From contig DF237037.1 of the NCBI GenBank assembly GCA_000708835.1, positions 151,988 through 215,987 on the forward strand: DNA of 64,000 nt. Direction: 5' to 3'. Of this stretch, positions 31,503-44,800 are shown one piece after another. How positions within the stretch are numbered: the first letter of the stretch is position 1; the number at the start of each line of letters is the position of its first letter. The notes beneath the pieces were generated by a model. It saw nothing but the letters and a program-made list of their open reading frames with translations. It was not told the origin of the DNA and did no database searches. Source of the DNA: Klebsormidium nitens (Eukaryota; Streptophyta; Klebsormidiophyceae; Klebsormidiales; Klebsormidiaceae). A program made the translations under genes and the position numbers.

Positions 31503-34155
31503 ATGCAGCCCCGACCTTCCCCGTCCCCGCCAGTTCCGCAGAACCAGGGCTTTCTTCAACACCGACTGTGGCAAGACATGACAACCGAGGACTTCAAAAA
31601 CTTCGAGGACATTGAGAACGTGGTGGCCATTCTACCGGTAGCTGCGATCGAACAGCACGGGCCGCATCTCCCGGTCTGCACGGACGCCTGCATAAACGAG
31701 GTGGGTTAAGGGCTCGGTTATCGAGCGGCGTTAACATTAGCGGTCCAAGCAATCCAAGCAATCCAAGCAACAATCACCTTCACGAGCCCGCACTGAAAAG
31801 CATGCTAGCCCGACGTGAAAGGACGTGAAAGAACGTGTCCGATTCTGCAGAGTTGAATAGTGCGACCCGCAGGGAAGTCTCGTGCAGGGACGATTCTTGT
31901 TTCAATGAAAACGAAACGACCCTGGCCTTGAACCCCTTGTGAAGCCTCCCCCCATCTACGATATGGTTTTCTGTATATCTTATTTAAACATTACCTTCTC
32001 GCCCATGTTCGGGACTGCCAATCATTTTGTAATGGTTCTGTTTCAACCCCAAGCCCAGAACTGAAGTGCACTCAACCAACAAATCCACGTCGTTCTCGCA
32101 GGGCGTCCTGAGGCGAGCCCTCGAGCTGTTACCCCAGAACGTCCCCACTCTAGTTCTTCCCGCCATGCCCATTGGCAAATCCAACGAGCACCTCGCCTTC
32201 CCCGGCACGCTTTCCCTCAGCGCAGCAACGCTGACCGCCCTTTGGACAGACATTGGACAGTCCGTGGCGAAAGCTGGCGTCCGAAAACTGGTCCTTTTCA
32301 ACTCGCACGGCGGTCAGCCCCAGGTGCGTTCCGATCTCATTGAGTGGTCGGCTGTTTGGTTTATGTGCTGCCCTCGTTACGGACATGCACGGATTCTTCT
32401 GTATCCTGGGTTTCTCGTCGTCCGCCTTTGCACGACAGTCCGCAGCGAACGCTGGCGTCCATAAGGTAGTCTTCTTCAACTCGCACGGCAGCCAGCCGCA
32501 GGTGTCTTCTGTCCTAACGCTTTGTCCTCTTTTGGACTCCGATTCCGCCCTCGTTCCGAGATTTGCGCGGACAGTCTATAGCGAGGGCGGGCGTCCGGAA
32601 GGTGGTTCCTTGCATTTCGCACAGATGCCATCCGCCGCTGCGTTCCGTTCGGTTGCTTTGTCTGTTGTATGAAGGAAGGAAGGACGAAGACGGTTGCCAC
32701 AACGCCCATCCGCTGAATCCTGCATATCCTGGGAACTGGTGCCCGCGAGCTTCGCATTTGCCGCCACACTCTAATGGTCGTCGATCCGCAAGCTGTGCAG
32801 AGGGTCCATTAATGCTTCTCCAGTCCGCCGCCTCTTCCAAGGAAAGCTTTTGAATCTGAAATTTGATGATATGACCGCAGGTACTGACATTTGCGCGTGA
32901 GTTGTGCGCAACGTCTGTGGTGACTTTTGGTTGGTTCACTGTCGGCACTCTCAAGGTCCCGTTTCTTGAATCTAACAAGGGCCTATTTCTTGAGCCTGAT
33001 TCCGAAGTGTCCAAATTAGTGATCAACCGTTGGATTCCCTACTCTGTCCGGGGAGTGGACATAGTCGCACGCGAGCTGCAAAGCTGCTGCAACATCTTCG
33101 TTGTGATGCCAAGTTGGTTCAACTCTGGGACTCCAGCGAGGCTTTTATCAAAATACTCCCTAACCCACAGACCCTTCTTTTTCAGAATTTCAAGTCCCTG
33201 TCCTTTCTGTTGCAGATAATGGACATAGTCGCCCGCGAGCTGCGCATCCGCTGCAACATGTTCGTGGTGACTTTGAGTTGGTTCAGTTTCGGCACGCCGG
33301 AGGGCCTCTTTCCGAAGCACGAGATCCGGCATGGGATCCATGGGGGCGCCGTCGAGACGTCCATGATGATGCATCTGCGGCCGGACCTAGTTAAGCACGA
33401 CAAGGTGAGGGTTATGCAGCTAACCTCGGGATATGGGTGTGGTTCGGGAGGTTCGATGGCAGAATAAGGGCGTCAAGATCAAAACTTCGTATAATGCGCC
33501 TGAGCTGGACCTGCTTAGGCAGCTCAACCCAGGACTTACAGAACTTAACATGGTGACGGTGACGAGGCGAGAGTTTGTAAAGATCAGCGAGTCGCCCACG
33601 CCTTTGATGTTTGGTTCTCCAGGATCTGGCGGAACGAACCAAGTTGTGTCGACAGAATCATCCAAAGCTCTTTGCGTCGGATCTCGGGCGCCCAGAATAC
33701 TCGTTTGCGAAGGGCGTCCCACCGCCAGTTTCAACATGAGTGCGGAGCATTTGACTTTCGCCTTTTCATTGCCAGAGCGGTCCAGCTTTCCACGCCCCAC
33801 CTGCATGAGCGGCCCACCTGTTGACACGGCTTTCTTGTCCTCTCTCCAGTGCCGCAACTTCGAATCGCTGACCTCCAAGATGGAGAACGAGGGGTACCGA
33901 CGATTGCAAGCGGAGGGGGGCGTCGGGTTCGGTTGGCAAATGCAAGACCTACACGAGTCGGGTGCGGCAGGGGACGCCACAAATGCGGACGCCGAGAGGG
34001 GAGAAGAGTTGGTGGAATTTGCCGCGGAGCGGCTAGTAGAGTTGCTGGGCGAGGTTCACCGTTACCCGTTGAGTAACATCAGGTCGAGAGATGGCGTTGC
34101 GGAGGCGTTGGAACTGGCTTCGAGTCACAACGGGAGGTGGCGGCCGAACGGATGA
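31503..34155 (+). CDS. Creatininase-family amidohydrolase
   Basis: A metal-dependent cyclic-amide hydrolase of the creatininase superfamily; the natural substrate in algae is not known. Exons 31503-31700, 32102-32323, 33216-33404 and 33850-34155 (stop) are all phase 0 and give about 304 residues, somewhat longer than the usual 240-260. Likely metal ligands are visible: Glu and His in the motif EQHGPHLP, Asp in the following TDACINE, His in NSHGGQ, and Glu in HGGAVETS. The motif GKSNEHLAFPGTLSLS and the C-terminal GFGWQMQDLHESGAAGDA also fit the family. The frame is open upstream to an ATG at 31422, so an alternative start 27 codons earlier is possible; I chose 31503 because family similarity begins soon after it. 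One or two residues may be missing between exons 3 and 4. Intron 2 is filled with decayed copies of the exon ends flanking it. Confidence 0.92.
32433..32660 (+). repeat. Two decayed copies of the donor end of creatininase exon 2
   Basis: The exon end starting GGACAGTCCGTGGCGAAAGC (32255) recurs from about 32433 (GACAGTCCGCAGCGAACGC) and from 32569 (GGACAGTCTATAGCGAGGGC), at offsets of 178 and 136 bp. The first copy keeps AACTCGCACGGCAGCCAG and a GT after CAG. The second is more decayed. Confidence 0.9.
32878..33150 (+). repeat. Two decayed copies of the acceptor end of creatininase exon 3
   Basis: The exon 3 start (GACATAGTCGCCCGCGAGCT at 33222) recurs at 33058 (GACATAGTCGCACGCGAGCT) and, more diverged, at 32885 (TGACATTTGCGCGTGAGTTG), spaced 164 and 173 bp. 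All three align for 60-80 bases, including TTGGTTCA. Only the copy at 33216 has an intact family-like frame. Confidence 0.9.
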
Positions 34156-35872
34156 CGGATGTGTTGCGAGGAGTTGGCGCGTTCGCTTAAGTTGACATTA
34201 CAATCGAATCAGGACCGCTTGATTGGGCAGATTGCCCCCCAATGGATCCAGCTTTCAGTGTACAGTAGTAAAGAGGTCAACGGGATCCTCTCTGGTTGGC
34301 TTTTGCCAGCGTTTGGTCCTTCTGTCAATCAAGCCTCACGAGAAGAAGTGCGGCTGGCCAGCAGTGCCGCATGCGCAATATACAGTTATTGTACCTCAAT
34401 TGAAAACATATATCAATTAAGCGTTTACCATCAATGTTTACGTCGTCCACCGTGTCTTACACTGTATCCTGCCAGATATTGCATGGGCGGCCACTTCCAC
34501 CAATGTAGCCTACTTCCGACGTTGGTTCGGAAAATCAGTGATCGATTGGCCGCCGGACGTCATATTCACTTGCTCGCACTGATGAGTTGAAACAAACGAC
34601 CGTTGAATGCGCCGCGTGCCAAACCGTCAGTGATATTCGAATATATGAATCACATATATGAATCACATCTACGCGAGCACCATATATAATTGTTGCGCTC
34701 GAGTGCGCGCACGCTGCAGTGCTGATGAGTCAGGTCACTTGTCTTAATAAATAACTGTGATCAGGCATTTAACGTTGTATAATGATGTCCCTTTGTTCAA
34801 CCAGTCAAGCTAGCTTTGTGCTGGGCCGGCGCCGGCCCGTCCGGGGCCTGCTTAGTACAGATCGCGTAGGTACATGCCGTCAGTGCGCATGCGTGCCGCG
34901 CCGCAGTAACGCATTCAGAGACCGCGCAACGAAAGTGCGGCAGAACGTATCATGCGCTTAGTCACTTTGAGTGCCCACGGGCCGCTATGACCTCGTGAGT
35001 CTTACCGCGAGTCTGAGTGTGACTCTGGCAGAGCGTTCAACGCTTATGAGCTTTACGTACCCATGTAAGGTATTGTCCGGCAATGAGACGTACCGATGAT
35101 ACTGGCAAGCGCCTGCTGCAAAAGTATCATGCGATCGCCATCTCACTAGGTACATCCAAGTCTTTGCTTGATGATCGGATGGAATGAAATGTGCTAGATG
35201 AAAGACAGCGTTGACCGAAGTGACCAAACACGCTGGGGCTGGCCAAGTCAGTACAAACTTTTGCGGCGTTATGACTTATTCACATATGTCAGTGGATTAT
35301 GTGAGTGGCTGGCAGTTTAACAAAATTCCTACTGAGTATATAACAGCCCAACAAACGTGGCTAGCTGCTCAGATTATACCTGAACTGAGTTATACAAGCT
35401 AGCTACTAGCTAATGAAATTCCAACTAAGATACGATGTTAAGGACGGGTCAAGCTGATATCTCTAAAGCAAAAGGTTCAGAACCTATGCCTATGATTTCG
35501 TAGCAGCTTACATGCCTGGAGCTAGCCAGCTAGTGAGTCCGCGGCTTAGACACATAAAGATGAGTGGATGCGGGAGTCCTACTGCGCTCGCTCTAATCAA
35601 ACCCTACGGTTTTTATCAATTGATTTCAGTCGAGCCTGCGATCTTCTTTCCACTGAACAGGTACGCACTATGTACGACCGCGCAGTTGCTCTCGTTAGTT
35701 CAGCGGACAATACTCGCTGCTAGATTTACTGCAATACTCTTACGAAAGGATCTGGCTACTCTATGCAGTTTTTTATAGGCCCCACCTTTCGAAGTCGCCT
35801 GATTGCCAACTCCGAACAGATACAAACCCTTGACAAGATACGCTAGGGTTGAAACTCAACACCCTTTTAGGA
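34156..35872. other. Convergent intergenic spacer; no gene recognised
   Basis: Lies between the stop of the plus-strand creatininase gene and the stop of the minus-strand ABCG gene. No supported exon was seen. A small A/T-rich direct repeat (ATATATGAATCAC, twice) occurs near 34643-34668. It is otherwise featureless to me. Confidence 0.55.
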
Positions 35873-38800
35873 TCACGCTTGCTTGTCAATGTCAAGAGTG
35901 ACGAGAGCGATGAAAGCAACCGCACGCGCGAGCAAGCCGTAGGCAACTAGAATGGCGATGGAGGATCCAAAGTCGGACATCCCGAAGCCCGCCTTCTCCA
36001 TCATCGCGCAACGCGTTAGCAGCCAAACGCCCGAGTACCTGGGGGCGCAGACGTCAGAGTGAATGGGTGCTTTCAAGAGTTTCTTTGAGTCTTGAAAGCA
36101 CTGACTCCAAATGGTTGGTGTTTCTGATATAGGCTTCTGTCTTACGTGGTAAAGAGGCGCATACGAATTGATTAGAGGGTAGAGAGCTCTAAAAGCTCCT
36201 GTGCTTAGGTTGATTGCTGCAAGCCTAACCAATGTTCGTTGCTCCTGTGCCGCATGTCTTCCTCTGTGATGATATAGCGAGACCATGCACTTTGCCTCTA
36301 AGTTGTGCTGAATTTCGGTCAGAAAGAACGACTTGGTCATGTAGATTGACTCAACCTGGATAACCAACAGTGCCCTTGGTTCACGGTTGGAAGTCAAGGA
36401 GTACCGAACTCGCCTTCTGTCTTTCCTTCGCGACGAGTCAACTGCAACTAAACCTTGCCAAGCAGAACACATGCCTGCAACGATGTACTTCGTGAAAACA
36501 AACAAGAACAGCACGTCCTTACCTTTTTGCATTGGCCAAGAAATAGGCCCTGCCGGCATAGTAGGCGTAGCTCGCCTTAGCCAAGACCCCGGCCGTCCCC
36601 CGGGGGTTCTCCCGGCCGCCCAGAAGCAGGGCAACGAGCGCGGTCATGGCTGCGCTCTGCACCCAGGGGAAAAGATCATCGGGTTATAATTAACCGTAAA
36701 ACTTATTGTAAGGTTGGTCTCTGTTGGCGTGACAAGCGCCCAGTTCAAACGGGGTTCTTCCGGCCGGCCAGAAGCAGGGCAATGAGCGCGGTCATGGCGG
36801 CGCTCTGAAACCAGAAGATATGTTATCGGATTATATCACAATTGCAAAATTCATCAGAAGGTTAGTCTCTGGTTTGAGTGACGAAGCGCCCAGCTCGAAC
36901 GGGGGTTCTCCCGAACGCCCAAAAGCAGGGCAACAGCGCGGTCATGGCTGCGCTCTGCACCCGGGGGAAACGATCATCGGGTCATATAACGATAGCAAAA
37001 CCTATCAGAAGGTTAGTCTCAGCTTGGCGCGACGAGCCGCAGAGCGGAGCAGGGGGACGGATGCTCGGTCTCCTTGACTTACTGTTTCTTTGTTCCAAGT
37101 GTGTGGGGTCAGTTGCTTTCTCTAAGCTGCTTCCTTCTGGAAACGAGGTAAGATGCAAAGGAGTGGGCACTGGCAAGGCGACTGCAGGGCCACTAAGAAA
37201 GCAGAAGGCCTCGCCCGTTTTTTTTCATGTAATTCCCTTATAGCTTACAATCACATATTCCTTGCGCTGAGACAGGGTCATCTGATTAACGACAAAAGCT
37301 GATCAAGAAACACCGAAGCAGCAGGTTTCGAAACTTTCAAAATATACATAAAGCGAACGGTGCGTGCACCTGAAACGCACGGGATGATCTACGCCAAGCA
37401 GAGCGCGCAACTTCGTAGCAGCACACGCCTTGTGCCAAAAAGGAGCGCTCGGTGTGCGAGCTCCAGAAAGCGCGCGGACATCGCGCGCGCACAGGGGGGT
37501 TCTCTCACCAGCTGCGCCGATGCGGGCTTGAAGACGATGGACAGGACGTAGCCGATCCCGGTGCAGCAGTAGGAAAGCGCGAGCGTGACCACGATGTTGT
37601 CGTGGAACGTGGAGCGCATCTGGAACAGCAGAATTGACGTGATCACGCAAAGCCGAACCTTTTTCCCTGGTTTCGTTCGCTCAGCTTCTCTCGATATTCT
37701 GATCATCAAGTCGTATCTCCGTAGCCAAAGCTACGGATGCTCTGATCTGAAGCCCGTTTTGCCGTCAGGAAGGGGAAACGTCCCTGCTGACGTCAGAAGT
37801 GCCGGCTACGGGAACTGGTCATCTCCAGTGTAAGGTCCAACACCACGAGCACCGCCAGGATAATCAAGTCAAGGATTGCGCTGAGCTCGATTTTCTAGTG
37901 AAACGACAGGAAAGAACGGTGCACTCAGAGATAGGACGTACGAACTGAAACGACTCATCCCATAAAACCATTCAGCTAACACATCTCGCCAGTGGATTCG
38001 CCAAATACCGGATTTTGATCGCCTCCGGTTTGACGGACGGTCTGAGAGAAAGTCCGCGGCTCACGTTCTTGAAGTAGTAGAAGATGCTCATGTAGACGTA
38101 GCTCTTGCCCAGGGTGTGAACGTGGTCGCTCGCGTCTTTGGCCAGGAAGTAGGCGGGCCTGCTCACACCAGACGCACTCTCGCGCCAAAAGTTGAGCTTG
38201 TCCGCGCCGAACGTCCGCAGCACGCCCAGCTTGCTCAGCAGCGCTGCAGAAAAGGAGAACTTATGAGCCCCGCTTGGCGCTTATGAGACTCCGGGCTGCG
38301 CTTATAGCTCTCGGCAGGCGTTTATAGCTCCCGGATGACGGGTATGGGCTCCCGGAGGCGCTTATGAGCTTTTTTGGACGGCCCAATGCGCACCAGGTAA
38401 CTCAGACCCAGGAGAGGGTTGACTAGGAGAGGGTTGACTGCAAGGGTGCGGAGAGTAAGACAGCCGTTTCCGAATGTTTCAGGAGGAGCTCCGGGCAAGT
38501 CGTTCGTCTAATCCGAAAGGTTTGGGGTCAGAATGGCCAACGTGAGTACTACGGTCGACGAGTCGGAATCCTTGCCGCAGGAATTGACAAATATGGCTGG
38601 AGTGCACATTATGGTCTCTAAACTCGACGACAAAAAGCTGCGGAAGGCGGCCTTGTCTTCTTTGTGCACTCTTGATTGAAAGCTCTAAACATTCACGTAC
38701 GCCTCATCAAAGCGAACCTGGTAAGTCAAAGAGATGAAGAGCCTTTCCAGCCAGAGTGATGTCGGTTGTCACGATCAGAACAGCAATAAAAATATCGTGT

Positions 38801-41800
38801 AAGTCCCTATTCTAGGCTTAGAAAACTCCTTGCTCAAGCCTTGTCGCAGAATTGCAGCCTGTCTTCGAAACAGGAAAGAGCATACAATATGCCAAAGGTC
38901 TTACCAAGAGACAGTATCGATTCTTGGATTAGCGTCGAGCCACCGAGGAAACTATCAGAGTACTTAAGAATCAAGCCCATGAAGGCGGCCACAGTCGCGA
39001 CGATGACGTAGTCTTGCAACAGCTGGCTGCTGTCACGCACCTGCTGCTTCAGAAGCCTGCAGAAGGATTGAAAGAGACTCTTCGCACAAGGCACAGACTT
39101 CAACGCTCCGCATGGTCTCTCACTTTGCATTCTGGTCTGCCTCGACAGCGGTGTGCATTTTCCACAGGCTGTCAGCGACGGGTGGACTCTGCCGTATGAT
39201 TATGGTGGATTTGAGTGCGGAGCGCGTGGGCATGTACAGGGCACATAAATGCATCTCGGTTCATACGTTCGTAGTCTCTGCATCGTAGCTTATACACTGG
39301 CTGTAAGGCACACACGAATTACTTCTTTCGGTCTTTTCCAAAGTCCTTCTGAGAAAGGGTTCAATTGCAATGAATGCGCTTTTCCGATCCGAAGTCAACC
39401 TGCGCCATGAGGGTCGACACGGTCTTACTTCCGATGCATACCAAGAACCTGCTAATCTCGTTATACCTTAGCAGAATGAGCAGGAACTGCGTCCGGAACC
39501 CTGGCGTCTTTCTTCCCGGCGGTACAACCGGCCGTCGCTCCCCAACCGCCCCAAGCAGCGACGCGGCCGCGTTTCGGCGCCCTCTCAGAACCCCCCAAAA
39601 CCTGTCGGCGAGCTTCCCGGCCCCGCTGCATGTCGTCACTTTCGGGGGGACCGAGTCTATATCCTTTTCCGGGGGGTCCAGGGCAATTTGTTGCTGCCGC
39701 CACAGCTGCGGCAAGTCGCTCGGGAGGACCCCCCGGGTGCTCTCGACAAGATCGGACATGACGTTCCTGAAGAGAAATACTCGATGTGTCAATGTCGAAG
39801 CGAGGACTTTGCCAATCCAGGAGAGCTTCTCTTGGATATGTGTTCAGAATCCGTGTTCGTTTGCCTTCGTAACTCATTTGGATTGTCATGCTCCGCTTTG
39901 CTGATCCAAGGAATTCTTTGCGCTTGAAGGTTCTTTGAGTGTATCGATCCTTAAGCGATCATTGACCTGGGGAGCCAGATTAAAGTGCTTGGAAGTGGTT
40001 AGACACAGCCCACATGCTTTTAAGGCCTCGCAGGAATGCGAAGTAGACCTTAAAGCCAATTTGATTTGGTACCAACTTCCTGAACAATCTTTTTCTCAGA
40101 TGTGTAACGACGGAGTCCAAAAGAGATTTCATGAACATTGTTCACGTAACGTGGACAAAAAGCGGAAGCGGGGCTTACATGAAGTGGTCTGCCGGGTTCA
40201 TGCGGTGCGGAACAGGAAAGCCAAGCCCGTCAAAGTAGGGTTCCACTTCCGGCATCGGTCCAAGGTACACCAGGCCCTTGTTCAGCAGCAAAACGTCGTC
40301 GAACAGACTCAGAAGCTCGTAACTGCGCGAGGTGACTCGGGTCGTTAAGAACGCGCTGAACTTGTGGATGCAGGCTTTAAGGTGCTTGGATTTTCTGGGC
40401 ACTTATTCGTGGTTAAAAATAGAGGGCCTGCTGAGCGCTTTTATATTGGTAAGTCTGATGAGGGTTTTGTCCCCTTTTCTTCTCACACAGTTAACGTGCT
40501 CCGAGAAAAATCTAGGATCGGACAGGTATCTCGACGTTGTGCAGAAGCCAGGTGCTCCTTATGGCGATCACGAAGGTGGTGAGGTGACACCACCTAAGAA
40601 GCGGTGATAGCGCCGAGGTAGAGCGGTCTGCCGCACGAGGAAGCGGGAGGCTTTGGAAACTAACCTCGGTTGGTGGATGACTGCCGCTGCATTCAACCCC
40701 TTCTTTGCCTCCTTTTTCAACGCGTGCAACATCTGAAGCGACGATACGCTGTCCAACCCGGACGTAGGCTCTGCAGGAAAACAAACCGGGTCAGCCTCGG
40801 GAGAATAGCACTAGGCGTTGACTAAAGAAGTCTGCACTTCTATAGCTCCTGCGACGTTCTGACGTTCAGGGCCGGGCGAAGGCACAACTATTGCAACTGT
40901 ATCAGACTCTCTGCTCAGAATCAAAAGCAGCTAGAAGAGAGAAAAAGAGACGGTCTGCTTCTGTAGCCGACAAAGAAACTTCGATGCACATGTCTTGTTG
41001 GAAATCCAAGGAGCTGAGCCGACTCAATCACCGATACCACCTGCTGCCTCTCTTCCCTCCAGCAGCCCTCTTTGGTCGAAGAACATAGAAACTGCCTTTA
41101 CGGGAGTATCAACTCCAGCCACACTATAAATCAATAGCCGGATTAAGATCGTTTGCTGAGGCCATTTTGATTTCAGAAATTCAGCTTTTAAGATCAAAGT
41201 GGTCTGACACAACGTTTAAGACCAAAAATAGCCTGAAAACCTGAATAGGTTTAAGATCGAAGTGGCCTCACAACGATCTTGAACCGGGCTATCATTTATA
41301 GTGGCCACAGGGACAATTGTAAACCTAGATAGGGACGGTACGAAGGCTCACCGTCCAGTAGAAGAAGACTCGGCTGCGCCACCATTTCCAGCCCCACGCT
41401 GACCCGCTTCCGCTGGCCGCCGCTCACTCCGCGCCGCTCGACGCTGCCCACCAACGAGTGGCGCACCCCTTGAAGGCCCAGCGTGCGCAACACGTGCTCC
41501 ACGATCTCGCTCCTTTGCTGGCGGGATGCGTGGGCTGGGAGCCTGAAGGGGAAGAAACATAATTTTTAACGTCTTAATTACCCGGCCCTCATAGGCAATG
41601 TCCGACGTTACGTCCACAATCTTGCTGGCGGGATGCGAGTGCTGGGAGCCTGAAGATTGAGAAGAGTACCGTATTGGGTGGCTTGCTTACCGGGCTCTCA
41701 CGGGCGATACGTGATGTCACGGCCTTTGTCGAGGAGCCAGTTGTACAAAGCACTACCAAAAAGTTATTTCTAGCAACTCTGTTGCGCTCCGGCTCTTGAT

Positions 41801-44800
41801 TCAAGGAGCAATTTGTGGTGGCAATAACGCCAGTGGTCTCACAGTCAGGTCGTCTTTAACACCCACGACGAAAACACCATTCTTCTATCGCTCACCTGTA
41901 GCTGGCGCTGAACCAGATGTTCTCTTCGACGGTAAGGCTCCCGTGGACCACGTCATCTTGCGGAACGAACCCCAGGATCTTCCGCAAACTGCGAGTATGT
42001 TTTCGGCCGTTGATCTCGATCGTCCCGCGCATCCGGCAGTGCGTCTCTTTCCCTGCCAGAGCGTGAAGCAGAAGCGACTTGCCGGCACCAGACGGCCCCT
42101 GCAACCGGAACGAATTTCTTCATTCTACTTTTGATGACGGTCGTAGGGATGTCCATGGTCCCTGGAAGGTGTTTGAAGCCGACTTGTCTGTCTACAATTG
42201 TAAATAACATCTCACGGATAGTGTGCGGCTAGATTTGGACATGGCCTGGAATATAGAAGGGACTCCAACTTGATCCAAGTGGGTAGCTGAAACGAGGGTT
42301 TGCGTAGGAGCATAGAGACGGTTTTGAGACTAGACCAACTCCCTACGAGTTCCAAGGGAGCCAGCAATCACGCGTGACAGCTAGTAAATGAGTGAATCAG
42401 CAGTTCTCCATACGGATCCTGCCTTGATTCGCTTTCTTGTGTCTCCATCAAACTGACCCGCTCATGTCGACAGACTTGGTCCAGCTATAAGGCTCTTAGG
42501 CTTTGCGCCTTCCGAAGCGCGTTCACTTTGCCCCTGGAAACTCACCATAATGGCGGTCAGGCGCCCCGAGCGCATCTTCCCGCTCACCCCGGCCATCACT
42601 TCTCTTCCCCCGGGCAGAACCATAGTCAGGTCCAAGAACTCTACCTCTACCCGTGGCTGCCCCTTCCAGAACACCTCCCCCGGCGACAACGCCCCCTCTG
42701 TTTCCCCAAGCAGGTCGCCCAAAGCCCCTTTTTCCGGCTCACCCCCCGCCATTAAAAGCTGCTGCGACTCCCCGTCGCCGTCCGATGCCCAGCTCTTTCG
42801 GACGTCGCTGTACGTCCGGATCTGCTCAGACGCCAGCGCGCTTTCGGGGACGCTAACGCTGGTGCGCCGTTTGACGCCGCCCGCCTTGGAAACCCTCTCT
42901 AAACCCTCCGCCGCTTTCTCGCCGTCGGCCGGCATAAGCACTTCTCGCGGCCGCGAATCTCCCGCAAAACCCTCCAAACCCTCCGCTTGCAGCGCGTTTC
43001 CGACGCTTGCGCGCATGTCTTCGTCCGTTGAGAGCCGACTGCTTGTCCGAGGGTTGGTGCCGTTCGAATCCCTAATCTCGCGGACTCCGTTCCCCGACTT
43101 GGATTCCGGCGGAACGCCTGACCTCCACCGTTCCTTGAAGGTCATCAGAGAGACGGCGCGGCGGAGGAGGGACTTCGCCTTGGAAAGACCTTCGGGCCGG
43201 CTCTGGCCAAAAGGATGACCAAGCTCTGAGTTTTCGCAAAAACTATTCAGTCAGACTGTCCCGAAGATGTTCTCTTCTTCTCAAACAGAGCTTACATCTT
43301 TTCATATAATTGGTGACGTGGGTACGTAAGTTTGCTGGTCTTACAATTTGCGTCCCTGATGATGTCACACAGGGTTAACACCCTAACACACACTAAAACC
43401 CTAAGGGTAAGCATTGGGCAAACCCTAAGGCGTTCCGCCATAGCCCACCCGCACCCACCTAACCCCCCAGCTAACCCCACCAAGATAAGTGTTAGCCCTG
43501 TTTGTAACCCGCGATTGCCCCGAGCACCTACCGCACCCGGTTGAACCGACCACATTCTAAAAGTACCGTACCGTACCACTGATATCGCTGATGTCATCGA
43601 TGACGTATTTTGGAGACTAGCAAATTACCTAGTCTGCTGTAATTAATCCACGCTTGGATTGTCACGATTTTATATTTGAAAATATTGTTTGTATCAATAG
43701 ACTCGTCTCATCCACCTTACCCCTTTCGCCTGTTTCTTAGAAGGTCAGCGGACGCTCCCTTCAGCGGATGACAACAACTTATCACGTAATCTCGGCAGGA
43801 TATGTCTACGCACGCTCTGCTTCTCGACAGCGCACAGACGACATCAGTGAAAGGATGGCTGCAACGACTGTCGGAGACTTCTCAGAAAAATGCGGTGACT
43901 TACTAGATGGTCGATTTTGCACCGCCAAATGTCATCGATCCCCTTCAGGATGGCATAGAAAAGGACCATACCACCCGCAGTCAGTCCCATCACAAAGTGC
44001 TTTGCGTGGACGTCGCTGCTGTTGGGACCACAGGTCTGGAGAAGTCCGCACTCTGCGAAAGCGGGAGAAAAGTCCGCTGTGTCTTATCCGCAAAGCAGCC
44101 ACTCGTCAGATTGGATCGCATTTGGACAGGTGAATAGTGTGTCGTCACCCGTGAGGTTGGCGCAACAAAGAGGCGGCTATCAGCAGTAATCGCAAAGATC
44201 ATGTCACAAGAGCAGCCTTTTGTATTTGAGAAGTTGTCTGGAGCGAAGCTGCCAGGCTAGATCAGCCATTTTTGCACTATCCCTGCTGGTCCGACATATA
44301 TCCTGAGCAGGATTGAGATTCTTTCTGATCAGAAGCGGTGGTCTCAGTGAATGCATCCTTCATCCTCTAACCAGATTGCCAGCATTCAAAGACTTGGAGC
44401 TGTCTCTAGCTTGGCTCCACAAGAGCGGTTGCTTTTCTGACACGTTACACCAAACCTTACGCGGCCGACCTTTCGACTTTCTCGACAAATCAAGCATGAA
44501 ACTAGAGGACCTTCCAGAGCTTAAAGCCCCTCAAACAGGAAGACCGCGGGAGCCAAAACGCCTTGAAAGACCCCGCTTACTCTTAGGCGCCTGGGAGCCT
44601 CTTGGGCAGTAGTGCCCCGGAGGGCAAGGGACCGGCCAGTCCGTCATCGTTGGGCAGTAGTACCTGAATAGTGAAGCATAAGACTTTTGGTTTCTAGATA
44701 CGCGACTGAAAGCCACAACAAAAAAACAAAAAGGACACAGCGCCAGCAGAGCAAGAGCAGAAGGTCCTTTGCAATCAGATCTCCACTTAATAATAATGTT

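Noticed and set aside
43055-43090. GTTCGAATCCC resembling a tRNA T-loop
   Set aside because: It lies inside conserved-phase ABCG coding sequence and no matching anticodon or acceptor arms are present.
43332-43597. Open frames over the telomere-like motif cluster
   Set aside because: Generated by simple CCCTAA-type sequence on both strands; does not match the missing ABCG exon.
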